From: Labrys miyagiensis
Lineage (GTDB): Bacteria; Pseudomonadota; Alphaproteobacteria; Rhizobiales; Labraceae
Direction of reading: 5' to 3'
NCBI RefSeq assembly: GCF_030160835.1
Contig: NZ_BSPC01000009.1
Location: 62,001 to 126,000 of the forward strand
DNA length: 64,000 bases
In this document: positions 32,613-41,538 of the stretch, one piece after another
Numbering within the stretch: the stretch's first letter is position 1
Layout: the number at the start of each line of letters is the position of its first letter
Notes under the pieces: generated by a model
The model's input: only the letters and a program-made list of their open reading frames with translations
Database searches by the model: none
Told to the model about the DNA's origin: nothing
Translations under genes and position numbers: made by a program

Positions 32613-33162
32613 TATTTCACCTTCTCGTGAATTTTTTAGACTGCCTGGAGATCGACATACACATCACTTCAAGAAGAAGTAACGCTCAGTCGATATCTGG
32701 AGGATCCATTTGGATTCAAGGCATCTCACCTTTCGGCAGATGACATGATGGCAAGAAGAAGGCAGGAGCGATGTGCGGAAAAGCACTTCTTAAGGTTGAA
32801 TTTCGCCATCAAGCGTTTCCGATGCAGCAAGAGACGTTCACGCGATTGCGCTTCACCGGCTTTCAGATCTTCGAAAGAAGGAAGGCCGCAGGCTACCTCC
32901 CCATTGGAGGTCACTGCACGAAAGTGCTCTGGGTGTACGACATCTCAAACGAACCAAGAACACACGCGATAGGTATTCCGCTTAACCGCTGATCGCTACA
33001 GGCCCTAGAGCAAAGCGCGTTCAAGCGTGAACGCATCTTTGCTCTAACTCTTTGTTTCGACGCGTCTTTGCGATTCTTGCCGATTCCGTCAAATTGCAAA
33101 ACGCTTTAGGGTCGGCTTGAACCAGCGGTTATGACCCTGAGCTGAAGAAGGCGTGGGCAGAG
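32613..33162. other. Intergenic region with family E repeat
   Basis: About 550 bases. A 73-75 codon frame in two overlapping phases at 32745-32992 has no recognisable motif and is not called. The lower half holds a repeat (33004-33112). Otherwise it should contain the promoter of the DUF805 array. Confidence 0.5.
33004..33112. repeat. Dispersed hairpin repeat, family E (long copy)
   Basis: First hairpin: AGAGCAAAGCGCGTTCA pairs with TGAACGCATCTTTGCTCT around a loop AGCG. The second part, GCGATTCTTGCCGATTCCG then TCAAATTGCAAAACGCTTTA, is a near copy of 18490-18541. This element type is common between genes in Hyphomicrobiales. Confidence 0.8.
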
Positions 33163-34152
33163 TTATTCTTGATCAAAGCGCCTGCTTACGCACCTCAGTC
33201 GCTTCACGGCTCCCGAGACCATGTCATTGATGATGTCATGGGCGCTCTTGAGCTCGCTTATCGCTCCGGCGCCTTGGCCGTAGAACAAATTAGCGACAGC
33301 GGGGTCGCCGTTAGACATGCGCTGATAGTAAGCGTCGAGCGCAGCGCGATCCTTCAGCAACTCTTCCTCCCTGCCCTTCCACTGCTCGGTGATTTCGTTT
33401 GGCCGTTGGCGCGCCGCAACTCCTGCCGGCCACCCGGGTTTCGATTGGCCTTGGTAAATCACGTAGTCGGTCGCAGGGCTGAAGACGGTGTCGCGCCCAT
33501 TGGATGCGAGGACGGCTTCGCGAGTTGCCGGTTTTGCCTTGACGGCCTCCTTGCAGGCGAGGAACGCCGTGCCGAGCCAAGCTCCCTCAGCCCCAGCGGC
33601 TAACACGGCGGCGAGGCTTCGATGGCAGGTGATGCCGCCGGACGCCAGGATTGGCGCGTGCGGAAAGGCGGTCACAGCCTGGATTAGGAAAGGCAGTAGA
33701 TTTTCTCTACCCGTGTGACCGCCCGCCTCGTTTCCCTGAACACAGATAACATCGGCGCCGGCATCGACCGCTCTCCGCGCAAGATCGAACGACTGAACCT
33801 GGCAGACAACCTTGGCGCCTGAACTTCGCGCAATTGGGATGAGTGGCGATGGATCGCCGAATGAGAGCAAAACCACAGGGACGCGTTCCTCCAAGGCGAT
33901 CTCGAAGTGGCGCGGCTTTGGGCCGAGTAGGTGAGTGATGAAGCCGACGCCGAAAGGACGGGATGTGTCCTTACGCACCTGTTGAATCTCGGTGCGCAAT
34001 TCGTCGGGATTTGCGGCTCGCGCAGCCAAAGTGCCGAGCGCGCCAGCCTTGCAGACAGCGGTTGCCAAGGTCGGGTCGGCCGTCGGCCCAATGGGCCCCT
34101 GGATGATGGGCAGTTCAATGCCCAACAACGAAGTTAAGCGTGTTGCCAACAT
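33163..34152 (-). CDS. Nitronate monooxygenase family flavoprotein
   Basis: 329 residues in a TIM-barrel fold. LLGIELPIIQGPIGPTADPT at the start, VCVQGNEAGGHTGR-like loop (here ICVQGNEAGGHTGR) with the FMN-binding Gly-Gly and the catalytic-region His, and ASGGITCHRSLAAVLAAGAE then GAWLGTAFLA for phosphate binding. These are hallmarks of nitronate monooxygenase / 2-nitropropane dioxygenase. It would oxidise alkyl nitronates with FMN and O2. ATG at 34152 (MLATRL) fits the family; the weak upstream ATG adds 8 residues. It stands alone, between a repeat and a resolvase relic. Confidence 0.87.
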   Translation of the reverse strand: MLATRLTSLLGIELPIIQGPIGPTADPTLATAVCKAGALGTLAARAANPDELRTEIQQVRKDTSRPFGVGFITHLLGPKPRHFEIALEERVPVVLLSFGDPSPLIPIARSSGAKVVCQVQSFDLARRAVDAGADVICVQGNEAGGHTGRENLLPFLIQAVTAFPHAPILASGGITCHRSLAAVLAAGAEGAWLGTAFLACKEAVKAKPATREAVLASNGRDTVFSPATDYVIYQGQSKPGWPAGVAARQRPNEITEQWKGREEELLKDRAALDAYYQRMSNGDPAVANLFYGQGAGAISELKSAHDIINDMVSGAVKRLRCVSRRFDQE

Positions 34153-34346
34153 AATGAAGACCCGGCTGAACACCATGTCGTTCGCGGTCGAAGACTACCA
34201 GAAAGCCGACGCCAGCCAAGCAAACTTCAAATGCCAAGGATATGCACCCTTTGGCCCAGTCCCACAATGTTCTCCACGGACGAAACCTTCCGCTGCGCCC
34301 CCAGTAAACGGACCAAGCCTGAAACTCGCCCCAATCGGCATTCGGA

Positions 34347-34550
34347 TCAACCGGTCTGGTCGGGCGCTCGCCGCCGCCGCAGAATGGCGCCGACCGTATT
34401 CTTGCTGAGCCCTACTGGGCGACCGATCAACCGCAGGCTCAGGCCTTCGCCGAAGAGCTCTGCGACCCTGGCCGCCTTTCGGTCGGATGGCCGCTGGTCG
34501 ACTTGGCGGCCAAGCTTCTTGCCGCGCTTGGGCGTTTGCCAGGCCAGATG
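34347..34550 (-). pseudogene. 3' relic of a resolvase-type recombinase (HTH end)
   Basis: The minus strand reads AWQTPKRGKKLGRQVDQRPS, DRKAARVAELFGEGLSLRLI then GRPVGLSKNTVGAILRRRRA and stops at 34347. This is the C-terminal helix-turn-helix of Tn3/Hin-type resolvases (consensus GLSYRLIARNLGLSKNTV). The catalytic domain is missing; the upstream boundary lies a few bases from the cysNC stop at 34564. Confidence 0.78.
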
Positions 34551-34563
34551 TGTATGCCGGATC

Positions 34564-36507
34564 CTACAGCCCCCAGACGTCCTGGTGTTCCAGGAGGCCG
34601 CGCTCGCGCAGGGCCTTCATCACCGTCTGGGCCAGCTCGGCGGCGCTATGCCCCGGAGTCTTCAGCACGATCTCGGCATTCTCCGGTCGCTCATAGGGGC
34701 TGGTGACGCCGGTGAAATGCTTGATCTGGCCGGCCAGCGCCTTGGCATAGAGGCCCTTGGGATCGCGCTTGATGCAATCCTCGATCGGCGTGTCGACGAA
34801 GATCTCGACGAATTCGCTGGGGTCGACCAGCGAGCGCACCAGCGCACGCTCCGCCTCGAAGGGCGAGATGAAGGAGCAGAGCACGATGGTGCCGCTCTCG
34901 ACGAAGAGCTTGGCGACCTCGCCGACACGCCGGATATTCTCGACGCGGTCTGCGTCGGAGAAGCCGAGATCGCGGTTGAGGCCGTGGCGGACATTGTCGC
35001 CGTCGAGCAGCATGGTGTGGTGGCCGGCATGGCTGAGCTCGGCCTCCACCAGATTGGCGATGGTCGACTTGCCCGAGCCGGACAAACCGGTGAACCAGAC
35101 GATCGCCGATTTCTGGTGCTTGAGGGCCGAGCGCGCCAGCTTGTCGATGATGAGCGACTGACGGTGGATGTTGGTGGCGCGCCGCAGGGCAAAGTCCACC
35201 ATGCCGGCCGCCGCCGTCTGGTTGGTCGAGCGGTCGATCAGGATGAAGGCGCCGGTCTCCCGGATTTCGGCATAGGCGTCGAGCGCCACCGGCACGCTGG
35301 TGGAAACGTTGACGACGCCGATCTCGTTGAGCTGAAGCGTCTTGGCGGCGAGATGCTCCTGGGTATTCACGTCGATCTTGTGCTTGATCGAGGTCACCGC
35401 CGCCGGCACGAATTTGGTGCCGATGCGCATCATGTAGGAGCGCCCGGGCAGCAGCGCGTCTTCCGACATCCAGATCAGATGCGCGGCGAACTGGTCGGCG
35501 ACCTCGGGCCTCTCGGTGGCGAGCGAGAGGACGTCGCCGCGCGCCGCATCGATCTCGTCCGCCAGGGTGAGCGTGACGGCATCGCCCGCCACCGCTTCGT
35601 CGAGATCGCCGTCCTGGGTGACGATGCGGGTCACCACCGAGGTCTTGCCGGAGGCCGCCACCGTGACGCTGTCACCCGACCGGATCGAGCCGGAAGCGAG
35701 CGTGCCGGAGAAGCCGCGGAAGTCGAGATTGGGGCGATTCACCCATTGCACCGGGAAGCGGAAGGGCTTCTTCACCGCATTGGAGGCGATATCGATGCCT
35801 TCCAGATGCTCGATCAGGCTCGGTCCATCGTACCAGTCGATGCGGGCCGAACGGCTGGAAACATTGTCGCCGTAGCGCGCGGACATCGGGATAGGCGTCA
35901 CCGAGGCGAAGCCGAGATTGGCGGTGAAGGCCGCGATATCCTGCACGATCTTGTCGAACACCGTCTTGTCGAAGCCGGTGAGATCGATCTTGTTCACGGC
36001 CACCACGATGTGGCGGATGCCGAGCAGCGAACAGATGGTGGCATGGCGCTTGGTCTGCACCAGCACGCCCTTGCGCGCATCGATCATCAGGACGGCGAGA
36101 TCGGCGGTGGAGGCGCCGGTCGCCATGTTGCGGGTGTACTGCTCATGGCCGGGCGTATCGGCAACGATGAAGGAGCGCCGGGCAGTCGAGAAGAAGCGAT
36201 AGGCCACGTCGATGGTGATGCCTTGCTCGCGCTCGGCCTCCAGCCCGTCGACCAGGAGCGCGAAGTCGATATCCTCGCCGGTGGTGCCGTGGCGCTTGGA
36301 ATCCTTCTCCAGCGTGGCGAGCTGGTCCTCGAAGATCAGCTTGGAATCATAGAGCAGGCGGCCGATCAGGGTCGACTTGCCGTCATCCACCGAGCCGCAG
36401 GTGAGGAAGCGCAGCAGCTCCTTCTCGCGGGGCTTGAGCATCTCGGCGAGGGAGAGTTCGGGTGCAGGCGCGGCGGCAAGCTGGGTTTGGAGAGCAGGCG
36501 CGTTCAT
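34564..36507 (-). CDS. cysN/cysC: Bifunctional sulfate adenylyltransferase subunit 1 / adenylylsulfate kinase
   Basis: 647 residues. The N-terminal GTPase domain (CysN) has GSVDDGKST (residues 38-46), [11 protein letters not shown] and NKIDLTGFD, followed by two beta-barrel domains. The C-terminal APS kinase (CysC) starts near residue 467 with the P-loop GLSGSGKST and [10 protein letters not shown], and keeps FISPFEAER, with Ser as the phosphoenzyme-type residue. With CysD it converts sulfate to APS using GTP, then to PAPS. ATG at 36507 has AAGG eight bases upstream. cysD lies upstream on the same strand but 313 bases away, separated by a family A repeat. Confidence 0.95.
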   Translation of the reverse strand: MNAPALQTQLAAAPAPELSLAEMLKPREKELLRFLTCGSVDDGKSTLIGRLLYDSKLIFEDQLATLEKDSKRHGTTGEDIDFALLVDGLEAEREQGITIDVAYRFFSTARRSFIVADTPGHEQYTRNMATGASTADLAVLMIDARKGVLVQTKRHATICSLLGIRHIVVAVNKIDLTGFDKTVFDKIVQDIAAFTANLGFASVTPIPMSARYGDNVSSRSARIDWYDGPSLIEHLEGIDIASNAVKKPFRFPVQWVNRPNLDFRGFSGTLASGSIRSGDSVTVAASGKTSVVTRIVTQDGDLDEAVAGDAVTLTLADEIDAARGDVLSLATERPEVADQFAAHLIWMSEDALLPGRSYMMRIGTKFVPAAVTSIKHKIDVNTQEHLAAKTLQLNEIGVVNVSTSVPVALDAYAEIRETGAFILIDRSTNQTAAAGMVDFALRRATNIHRQSLIIDKLARSALKHQKSAIVWFTGLSGSGKSTIANLVEAELSHAGHHTMLLDGDNVRHGLNRDLGFSDADRVENIRRVGEVAKLFVESGTIVLCSFISPFEAERALVRSLVDPSEFVEIFVDTPIEDCIKRDPKGLYAKALAGQIKHFTGVTSPYERPENAEIVLKTPGHSAAELAQTVMKALRERGLLEHQDVWGL

Positions 36508-36610
36508 CGCGGAGCCTTCTGGGATCGCAGGCATCCTGCCTGCACTTGCAAACGAGGTACGTTGTGGAAGAGTTGACCCATCTGCACCATGATAGCGTCG
36601 GAAGCGCAAC

Positions 36611-36773
36611 GCCCACCCTCCCCTTGATGGGGAGGGTCGGCCTGAAAGGCCGGGGTGGGGTGGGAAACGTCGACTTCTTCACTATGGATTTGCAGAAGGT
36701 AATCCTCCCTGCGCTGAGGGACACCCCACCCCGACGCTTCACGTCGACCCTCCCCATCAAGGGGAGGGTGGGC
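36611..36773. repeat. Dispersed inverted repeat, family A variant
   Basis: Arms GCCCACCCTCCCCTTGATGG and the matching CATCAAGGGGAGGGTGGGC, each arm itself a hairpin (CCCTCCCCTTGATGGGGAGGG). Inner arms GGGGTGGGGTG and CACCCCACCCC. It is inserted between cysD and cysNC. Confidence 0.88.
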
Positions 36774-36820
36774 GTCGCGCATGCTATTCAAAGTTCGTGC
36801 CTGCGATCCCGGGAATTTCA

Positions 36821-37729
36821 TCAGAAATAGCCCTCGCGCTTCTTCTTTTCCATCGAGGCCGCTTCGTCATTGTCGATCAGCCGGCCCTGGCGCTCGGAGG
36901 TGCGGGCGGTGAGCATCTCACGCACGATGTCGGCGACGGAAGTGGCGTCGGAATCGATGGCGCCGGAGAGCGGGTAGCACCCCAGCGTGCGGAAGCGGAC
37001 CTGTCGCATCTGCGGCACTTCCCCGGGCTCCAGCGGCAGGCGGTCGTCGTCGACCATCAGCATGGTGCCGGCGCGGAACACCACCGGGCGTTCCTTGGCG
37101 AGATAGAGCGGCACGATCGGAATATCCTCTTCGAGGATGTACTGCCAGATATCGAGCTCCGTCCAGTTCGACAGCGGGAAGACGCGGATCGATTCGCCCT
37201 GCCGGATTCGGGTGTTGTAGAGCGACCAGAGCTCCGGGCGCTGGTTGCGCGGATCCCAGGTGTGATTGGCGGTGCGGAAGGAGAAGATGCGCTCCTTGGC
37301 CCGGCTCTTCTCCTCGTCGCGCCGGGCGCCGCCGAAGGCTGCGTCGAACTTGTACTTGTCGAGCGCCTGGCGCAGACCTTCGGTCTTCATCACCTGCGTG
37401 TGCAGGGCCGAGCCGGAGGCGATGGGATTGATGCCGCGGGCAATGCCGTCCTGGTTGATATGGACGATGAGGTCGAGCCCATAGCGCCTGGCGATCTCGT
37501 CGCGGAACGAGATCATGTCCTTGAATTTCCAGGTCGTGTCGACATGGAGCAGCGGGAAGGGCAGCTTGGAGGGATAGAAGGCCTTCATCGCCAGATGCAG
37601 CATCACACCCGAATCCTTGCCGATCGAGTAGAGCATCACAGGATTGGCGAATTCGGCCGCGACTTCGCGGATGATCCCGATCGACTCGGCTTCGAGCCGC
37701 TTGAGATGCGGAGAGAGGGTGCGAGACAT
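36821..37729 (-). CDS. cysD: Sulfate adenylyltransferase subunit 2
   Basis: 302 residues of the PP-loop ATP pyrophosphatase family. [20 protein letters not shown] is the SxGKDS PP-loop (near residues 34-42), [13 protein letters not shown] follows, and the C-terminal [17 protein letters not shown] and [13 protein letters not shown] are CysD signatures. It adenylates sulfate with CysN driving by GTP hydrolysis. The start at 37729 matches the family ([20 protein letters not shown]). Two 12-base direct repeats lie just upstream (37748-37789) as a likely control site. cysH and cysI are not in the window. Confidence 0.95.
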   Translation of the reverse strand: MSRTLSPHLKRLEAESIGIIREVAAEFANPVMLYSIGKDSGVMLHLAMKAFYPSKLPFPLLHVDTTWKFKDMISFRDEIARRYGLDLIVHINQDGIARGINPIASGSALHTQVMKTEGLRQALDKYKFDAAFGGARRDEEKSRAKERIFSFRTANHTWDPRNQRPELWSLYNTRIRQGESIRVFPLSNWTELDIWQYILEEDIPIVPLYLAKERPVVFRAGTMLMVDDDRLPLEPGEVPQMRQVRFRTLGCYPLSGAIDSDATSVADIVREMLTARTSERQGRLIDNDEAASMEKKKREGYF

Positions 37730-37747
37730 CGATGCCCTTGGGCTAAT

Positions 37748-37789
37748 TTTTACATAGAAAAATGCGTAATTAGGGTATTTTACATAGAA
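37748..37789. promoter_or_regulatory. Paired 12-bp direct repeats upstream of cysD
   Basis: TTTTACATAGAA occurs exactly at 37748-37759 and again at 37778-37789, start to start 30 bases (about three helical turns), 19 bases before the cysD ATG on the minus strand. This looks like a tandem regulator site, or includes the promoter of the sulfate assimilation genes. The regulator is not known from this window. Confidence 0.65.
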
Positions 37790-37909
37790 GGTCGGGGCAG
37801 GCAGCGCAAGTGCGTTTGTTGCATGGGAAATAGACGGAAGCTGCAGTCGCGGCTCCGTCCCCGGGGATCGCAGGCTCCCAGCCCGCCCTTTCTTTTCCGT
37901 AAATGGGGC

Positions 37910-37993
37910 ATTTTGGGGGGCGGGTCTTCAGACCCGGCTCCTTATGCGGTGGGCGCGGCCAAGAGCCGGGTCTGAAGATCCGCCCTCCAAAAC
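37910..37993. repeat. Dispersed inverted repeat, family D
   Basis: Outer arms TTTTGGGGGGCGGGTCTTCA and TGAAGATCCGCCCTCCAAAA pair almost fully. Inner hairpins GGGTCTTCAGACCC and AGCCGGGTCT. Related elements lie at 49003-49080 and 57370-57457. It sits just past the stop of the FAD oxidoreductase gene. Confidence 0.85.
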
Positions 37994-38004
37994 GGCATCG
38001 CGTC

Positions 38005-39267
38005 CTACCCGAACCTCTTGAGATCGAACGGCGCCAGCGCGACCGCTGTCTGCTGGCCGCTGATCATCGCGGCCACCAATTCGCCGGTCACCGGGCCGAG
38101 CGTCAGGCCGAGATGCTGGTGACCGAAAGCATAGAAGAGATTGGATGCCCCAGCCTGGCCGATGGCCGGCAGATAGTCCGGCAAGGTCGGCCGTGAGCCG
38201 AGCCAATGCTGCCAGGGCCCGCGCGCCGGCAGGCCGAGCGCGGCCGCATGCGCCTCGAGCCGCTGCCATTTGCGCTCGTCGGCGAGCGCATCCCGCCGGG
38301 CGAATTCGACGAAGCTCGAGGCCCGCACGCCGGAACGGAAGCGCGAGACGATCAGGGAGCGTTCCTCGAACACGATGGGCGGCAGGTCGTCGGGCCAATC
38401 GTGGTTGGCGCTCTGGATGTGATAGCCGCGCTCGGCAATGATGGGCGCCTTCAGGCCGAGCGGCGTCAGCAGGGCACCGCTGTCCACGCCGGCCGCGACG
38501 ATGACACGGCGCGGACGGAGGCGCTCGCCCTCCGCCAAAACCAGCACTGCCGTGCCGCCCGCAAGTTCGAGCGCCTGCACGAGGCCGGTCCGCCGCTCGC
38601 CGCCGGCCGCCTGGAAGGCCGAGCCGAGAGCCGCCAGCACGGCGGCGGGATCGGCCACCTGTCCGGTATTCTCGAACAGGATGCCGCCCGCCGGCGGCGT
38701 CTTCATCACGCGCGCCAGCCAGGCCAGTTCCTCCTTCGAGGCAGCGTGGAAGCGGGCCGTGCCGGTGTCGGCGCCCTGCCAGGCCCGCAGCTTCGCAGCA
38801 GCAGCCTCCTGCCCATGCCAGACCACGGCATGGCCGCTCTGCTTGAGCAGGCCGCGCGGTTCGAGGCTCGCGGCCAGCCGGCGCCAGGCCGGCATCGCTT
38901 CGGCCAGCAGCCCGGAAAGCGCCTTCTTGCCGGCAGCAAAGCACTCGGGCCGGGCAGCGGTGACCATGCGCAGGCCGAAGGGAAGCCAGCGACCGATCTC
39001 TGCGATCGGCAGCGACACCGGCCCGCCAAACGCCATCAGGCGCCGCGGCAGGGACCGCAAGGTCGCCATGGAGGCAAGTGGCTCGACCTGTTCGATGGCG
39101 ATATGGCCGGCATTGCCATAGGAGGCCGGCGGCGGGCTGCGCGCCGGATCGAGAAGCAGCACCGGCTCGCCCTGGCGCTGCAAGGCAAGCGCGCAGCTGA
39201 GGCCCACGATGCCGCCGCCCACCACGACTGTCCTATCCGCCTGCGTTTTTTTGCCTTGCTGCACCAT
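38005..39267 (-). CDS. FAD-dependent D-amino-acid-type dehydrogenase (probable D-hydroxyproline dehydrogenase)
   Basis: 420 residues of the DAO family. The dinucleotide-binding start VVVGGGIVGLSCALALQRQG is followed by LLLDPARSPPPASYGNAGHI, the typical DadA-like NAG loop. The C-terminus FYAFGHQHLGLTLGPVTGEL closes the FAD site. Context names the substrate: it diverges from a pyrroline-4-hydroxy-2-carboxylate deaminase and a 4-hydroxyproline epimerase, so it should oxidise cis-4-hydroxy-D-proline. Single-subunit and heteromeric forms exist; this is the single-subunit type. The ATG at 39267 has AAGGG five bases upstream; the earlier ATG at 39285 touches the operator. Confidence 0.85.
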   Translation of the reverse strand: MVQQGKKTQADRTVVVGGGIVGLSCALALQRQGEPVLLLDPARSPPPASYGNAGHIAIEQVEPLASMATLRSLPRRLMAFGGPVSLPIAEIGRWLPFGLRMVTAARPECFAAGKKALSGLLAEAMPAWRRLAASLEPRGLLKQSGHAVVWHGQEAAAAKLRAWQGADTGTARFHAASKEELAWLARVMKTPPAGGILFENTGQVADPAAVLAALGSAFQAAGGERRTGLVQALELAGGTAVLVLAEGERLRPRRVIVAAGVDSGALLTPLGLKAPIIAERGYHIQSANHDWPDDLPPIVFEERSLIVSRFRSGVRASSFVEFARRDALADERKWQRLEAHAAALGLPARGPWQHWLGSRPTLPDYLPAIGQAGASNLFYAFGHQHLGLTLGPVTGELVAAMISGQQTAVALAPFDLKRFG

Positions 39268-39286
39268 TTTGCCCTTGCTTTGCATC

Positions 39287-39307
39287 AATCGTATATAGTA
39301 TACGATT
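39287..39307. promoter_or_regulatory. Palindromic operator in the divergent hydroxyproline promoter
   Basis: AATCGTATA (39287-39295), spacer TAG, TATACGATT (39299-39307): a perfect 9-base inverted repeat, 20 bases upstream of the oxidase ATG and 95 bases before the deaminase gene. GTATA/TATAC arms are typical of FCD-type GntR regulators. A GntR-FCD gene lies at 49103 in this window. Confidence 0.78.
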
Positions 39308-39402
39308 TTTAGGTGATCAATTTCAAGCGTATCTCACACGCCATTTCGCGCTAATAAAAAGCGGCCGGCGAGGCGTGAAGCAACCCTAAGCGGAGACGAG
39401 CC

Positions 39403-40317
39403 ATGACAACCAATTGGAGCGGGGTGTTTCCCGCAGTGACTACGCAATTCGACGCCAGCCTCGCCATCGATATCGACGCCACCCAGGGTGTGCAGGATGC
39501 GCTGGTCAAGGACGGCGTCAACGGCCTGATCGTGATGGGCACCTGCGGCGAGAACAACTCGCTGGATCCTGAGGAAAAGCGCACCGTGCTGAAGGCCGCC
39601 GTCGAGGTGGTCAACAAGCGCGTGCCTGTCATCACCGGCGTCTCCGAATTCGATACCCGCCGCGCCATCGCCTATGCCAAGGACGCCGAGCGCATTGGCG
39701 CCGACGGCCTGATGGTGCTGCCCGCCATGGTCTATGTGCCCAAGCCCGAGGAGCTGACCGCGCATTTCCGCATGATCGCCGAGGCAACCTCGCTGCCGAT
39801 CATGCTCTACAACAACCCGCCGGCCTATCGCGTCAATATCGGTTCGGACGTGCTGCGCGCCCTCGAGGACGTGCCCAACATCGTCGCCGTCAAGGAAAGC
39901 GCGCCCGACCCGCGCCGCTTCACCGACCTGATCAACGAGTTCGGCGACCGTTTCGAGCTCTTTGCCGGCCTCGACGACGTGGCGCTCGAAGGCTTGATGC
40001 TGGGCGCCAAGGGCTGGGTATCCGGCCTCACCAGCGCTTTCCCGGAAGAATCGGTGCAGCTCGTCAAGGCCGCGGCCCGGGGCGACTGGGAGGGCGCGCG
40101 CGCCATCTATCGCTGGTTCATGCCGCTGCTTCATCTCGACGCCGAGCACGATCTGGTGCAGTCGATCAAGCTTGCCGAGCAGATCATGGGCCGCGGCTCC
40201 GAACGCGTCCGCCCACCCCGCTGGCCGCTGACCGGCGCCCGCCGGGCGGAAGTCACGGCGATGGTCGAGAAGGCGGCGGCGACGCGGCCGAGTTTGAAGC
40301 TCGGCAAGGCGGCGTAA
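39403..40317 (+). CDS. DapA-family aldolase/deaminase (probable 1-pyrroline-4-hydroxy-2-carboxylate deaminase)
   Basis: 304 residues in the DHDPS/NAL TIM-barrel family. The Schiff-base Lys164 is in VAVKESAPDPRR and the Tyr136 in YNNPPAY; GTCGENNSL replaces the GTTGE loop of true DapA. Beside a hydroxyproline epimerase and D-amino-acid dehydrogenase, the expected reaction is deamination of 1-pyrroline-4-hydroxy-2-carboxylate to 2-oxoglutarate semialdehyde. The matching semialdehyde dehydrogenase is not in the window. The ATG has GGAG eight bases upstream. It is first in a plus-strand operon with the epimerase. Confidence 0.88.
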   Translation: MTTNWSGVFPAVTTQFDASLAIDIDATQGVQDALVKDGVNGLIVMGTCGENNSLDPEEKRTVLKAAVEVVNKRVPVITGVSEFDTRRAIAYAKDAERIGADGLMVLPAMVYVPKPEELTAHFRMIAEATSLPIMLYNNPPAYRVNIGSDVLRALEDVPNIVAVKESAPDPRRFTDLINEFGDRFELFAGLDDVALEGLMLGAKGWVSGLTSAFPEESVQLVKAAARGDWEGARAIYRWFMPLLHLDAEHDLVQSIKLAEQIMGRGSERVRPPRWPLTGARRAEVTAMVEKAAATRPSLKLGKAA

Positions 40318-40330
40318 AGCACAATGCAAA

Positions 40331-40502
40331 GCCTCCCCCACGAAGCTGGGGGAGGTGTCACGACGAAGTCGTGACGGAGGGGGTGTGGTCAAAAAGGGGC
40401 GCATGGAACGAGACTAAACTTCCGCTTCCCCCACCCCATCCTGGCCACACCCCCTCCGACCTCACTTCGTTCGGCCACCTCCCCCAGCTTCGTGGGGGAG
40501 GC
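40331..40502. repeat. Dispersed inverted repeat, family A
   Basis: GCCTCCCCCACGAAGCTGGG at the left, CCCAGCTTCGTGGGGGAGGC at the right, and internal GGAGGGGGTGTGG / CCACACCCCCTCC. Copies lie at 49788-49989 and 63267-63437. It is located inside the hyp operon, with the epimerase start only 29 bases beyond. Confidence 0.9.
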
Positions 40503-40530
40503 TTCCCGCGTCTCTTCCGGAACAGCCCCC

Positions 40531-41529
40531 ATGCGCCACACCTTCTTCTGCATCGATGGCCATACCGCCGGCAACCCCGTGCGTCTCGTCGCCGGCGGGG
40601 CGCCGCTGTTGCGCGGGGCCAGCATGTCGGAGCGGCGGCAGGATTTCCTCGAGCGCTTCGACTGGATCCGCACGGGCCTGTGCTTCGAGCCGCGCGGCCA
40701 TGACATGATGTCGGGCGGCTTCCTCTACCCGCCCACGCGAGATGACACCGATATCGGCATCCTCTTCATCGAGACCTCGGGCTGCCTGCCGATGTGCGGC
40801 CACGGCACCATCGGCATCATCACCTTCGGCTTGGAAAACGGGCTGATCCAGCCGCGCCTACCAGGCCAGCTCAAGGTCGAGGTGCCCGCCGGCATCATCG
40901 ACATCGCCTATGAGGCGGAGGGCAACCGCGTCACCTCGGTGCGCATCGTCAATGTGCCGTCCTATCTCGCCGCCAGCGGCATCGAGATCGAGGTGCCGGA
41001 TTTCGGACCGCTCAGCGTCGATGTCGCCTATGGCGGCAACTACTACGCCATCGTCGAGCCACAGGGGCCTTATACGGGCCTCGACGATCTCGGCGCCGCA
41101 CGCATCATCGCCCTCAGCGGCAAGGTGCGCGAGCTGATGCGGGACAAATACGAGCCGGTGCACCCGCTCGACTCGACCATCCGCGGCGTCAGCCATGTGC
41201 TGTGGGCCGACAAGCCGCGCGGCAACGGCGCCGATGGGCGCAATGCGGTGTTCTATGGCGACAAGGCCATCGACCGCTCGCCCTGCGGGACCGGCACCTC
41301 GGCCCGCCTCGCCCACCTCACCGCCAAGGGCAGGCTGAAGCCCGGCGACAGCTTCGTGCATGAGAGCTATATCGGCTCGCGCTTCACCGGCAAGGTGGAG
41401 GCGCTGACCAACCTCGCCGGCCAGCCGGCGATCATCCCGTCCATCCAGGGCTCGGCGATCTCGACCGGCTTCAACACGATCTGGATCGACCGGGAAGATG
41501 CGTTCTGGCAGGGCTTCCAGGTGGTATGA
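40531..41529 (+). CDS. 4-hydroxyproline 2-epimerase (proline racemase family)
   Basis: 332 residues. The two catalytic Cys are present: Cys89 in LPMCGHGTIG and Cys252 in SPCGTGTSA. Cys/Cys indicates an epimerase or racemase; trans-3-hydroxyproline dehydratases have Thr at the second site. The start RHTFFCIDGHTAGNPVRLVA is typical of 4-hydroxyproline epimerases. It converts trans-4-hydroxy-L-proline to the cis-D form, the substrate for the divergent FAD enzyme. ATG at 40531 has only a weak GGAAC site, and its leader comprises the end of a family A repeat, which could influence expression. Confidence 0.9.
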   Translation: MRHTFFCIDGHTAGNPVRLVAGGAPLLRGASMSERRQDFLERFDWIRTGLCFEPRGHDMMSGGFLYPPTRDDTDIGILFIETSGCLPMCGHGTIGIITFGLENGLIQPRLPGQLKVEVPAGIIDIAYEAEGNRVTSVRIVNVPSYLAASGIEIEVPDFGPLSVDVAYGGNYYAIVEPQGPYTGLDDLGAARIIALSGKVRELMRDKYEPVHPLDSTIRGVSHVLWADKPRGNGADGRNAVFYGDKAIDRSPCGTGTSARLAHLTAKGRLKPGDSFVHESYIGSRFTGKVEALTNLAGQPAIIPSIQGSAISTGFNTIWIDREDAFWQGFQVV

Positions 41530-41538
41530 CCGCCTGCT

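Noticed and set aside
32745-32992. Small protein gene of about 75 codons
   Set aside because: Two phases overlap with equal merit, no ribosome binding site is well placed, and neither peptide shows a known motif.
34231-36576. A 781-codon plus-strand frame
   Set aside because: It is antisense to cysNC, whose motifs are unmistakable. High GC keeps the opposite frame open; the peptide is rich in Gly, Asp, Arg and His with no family motif.
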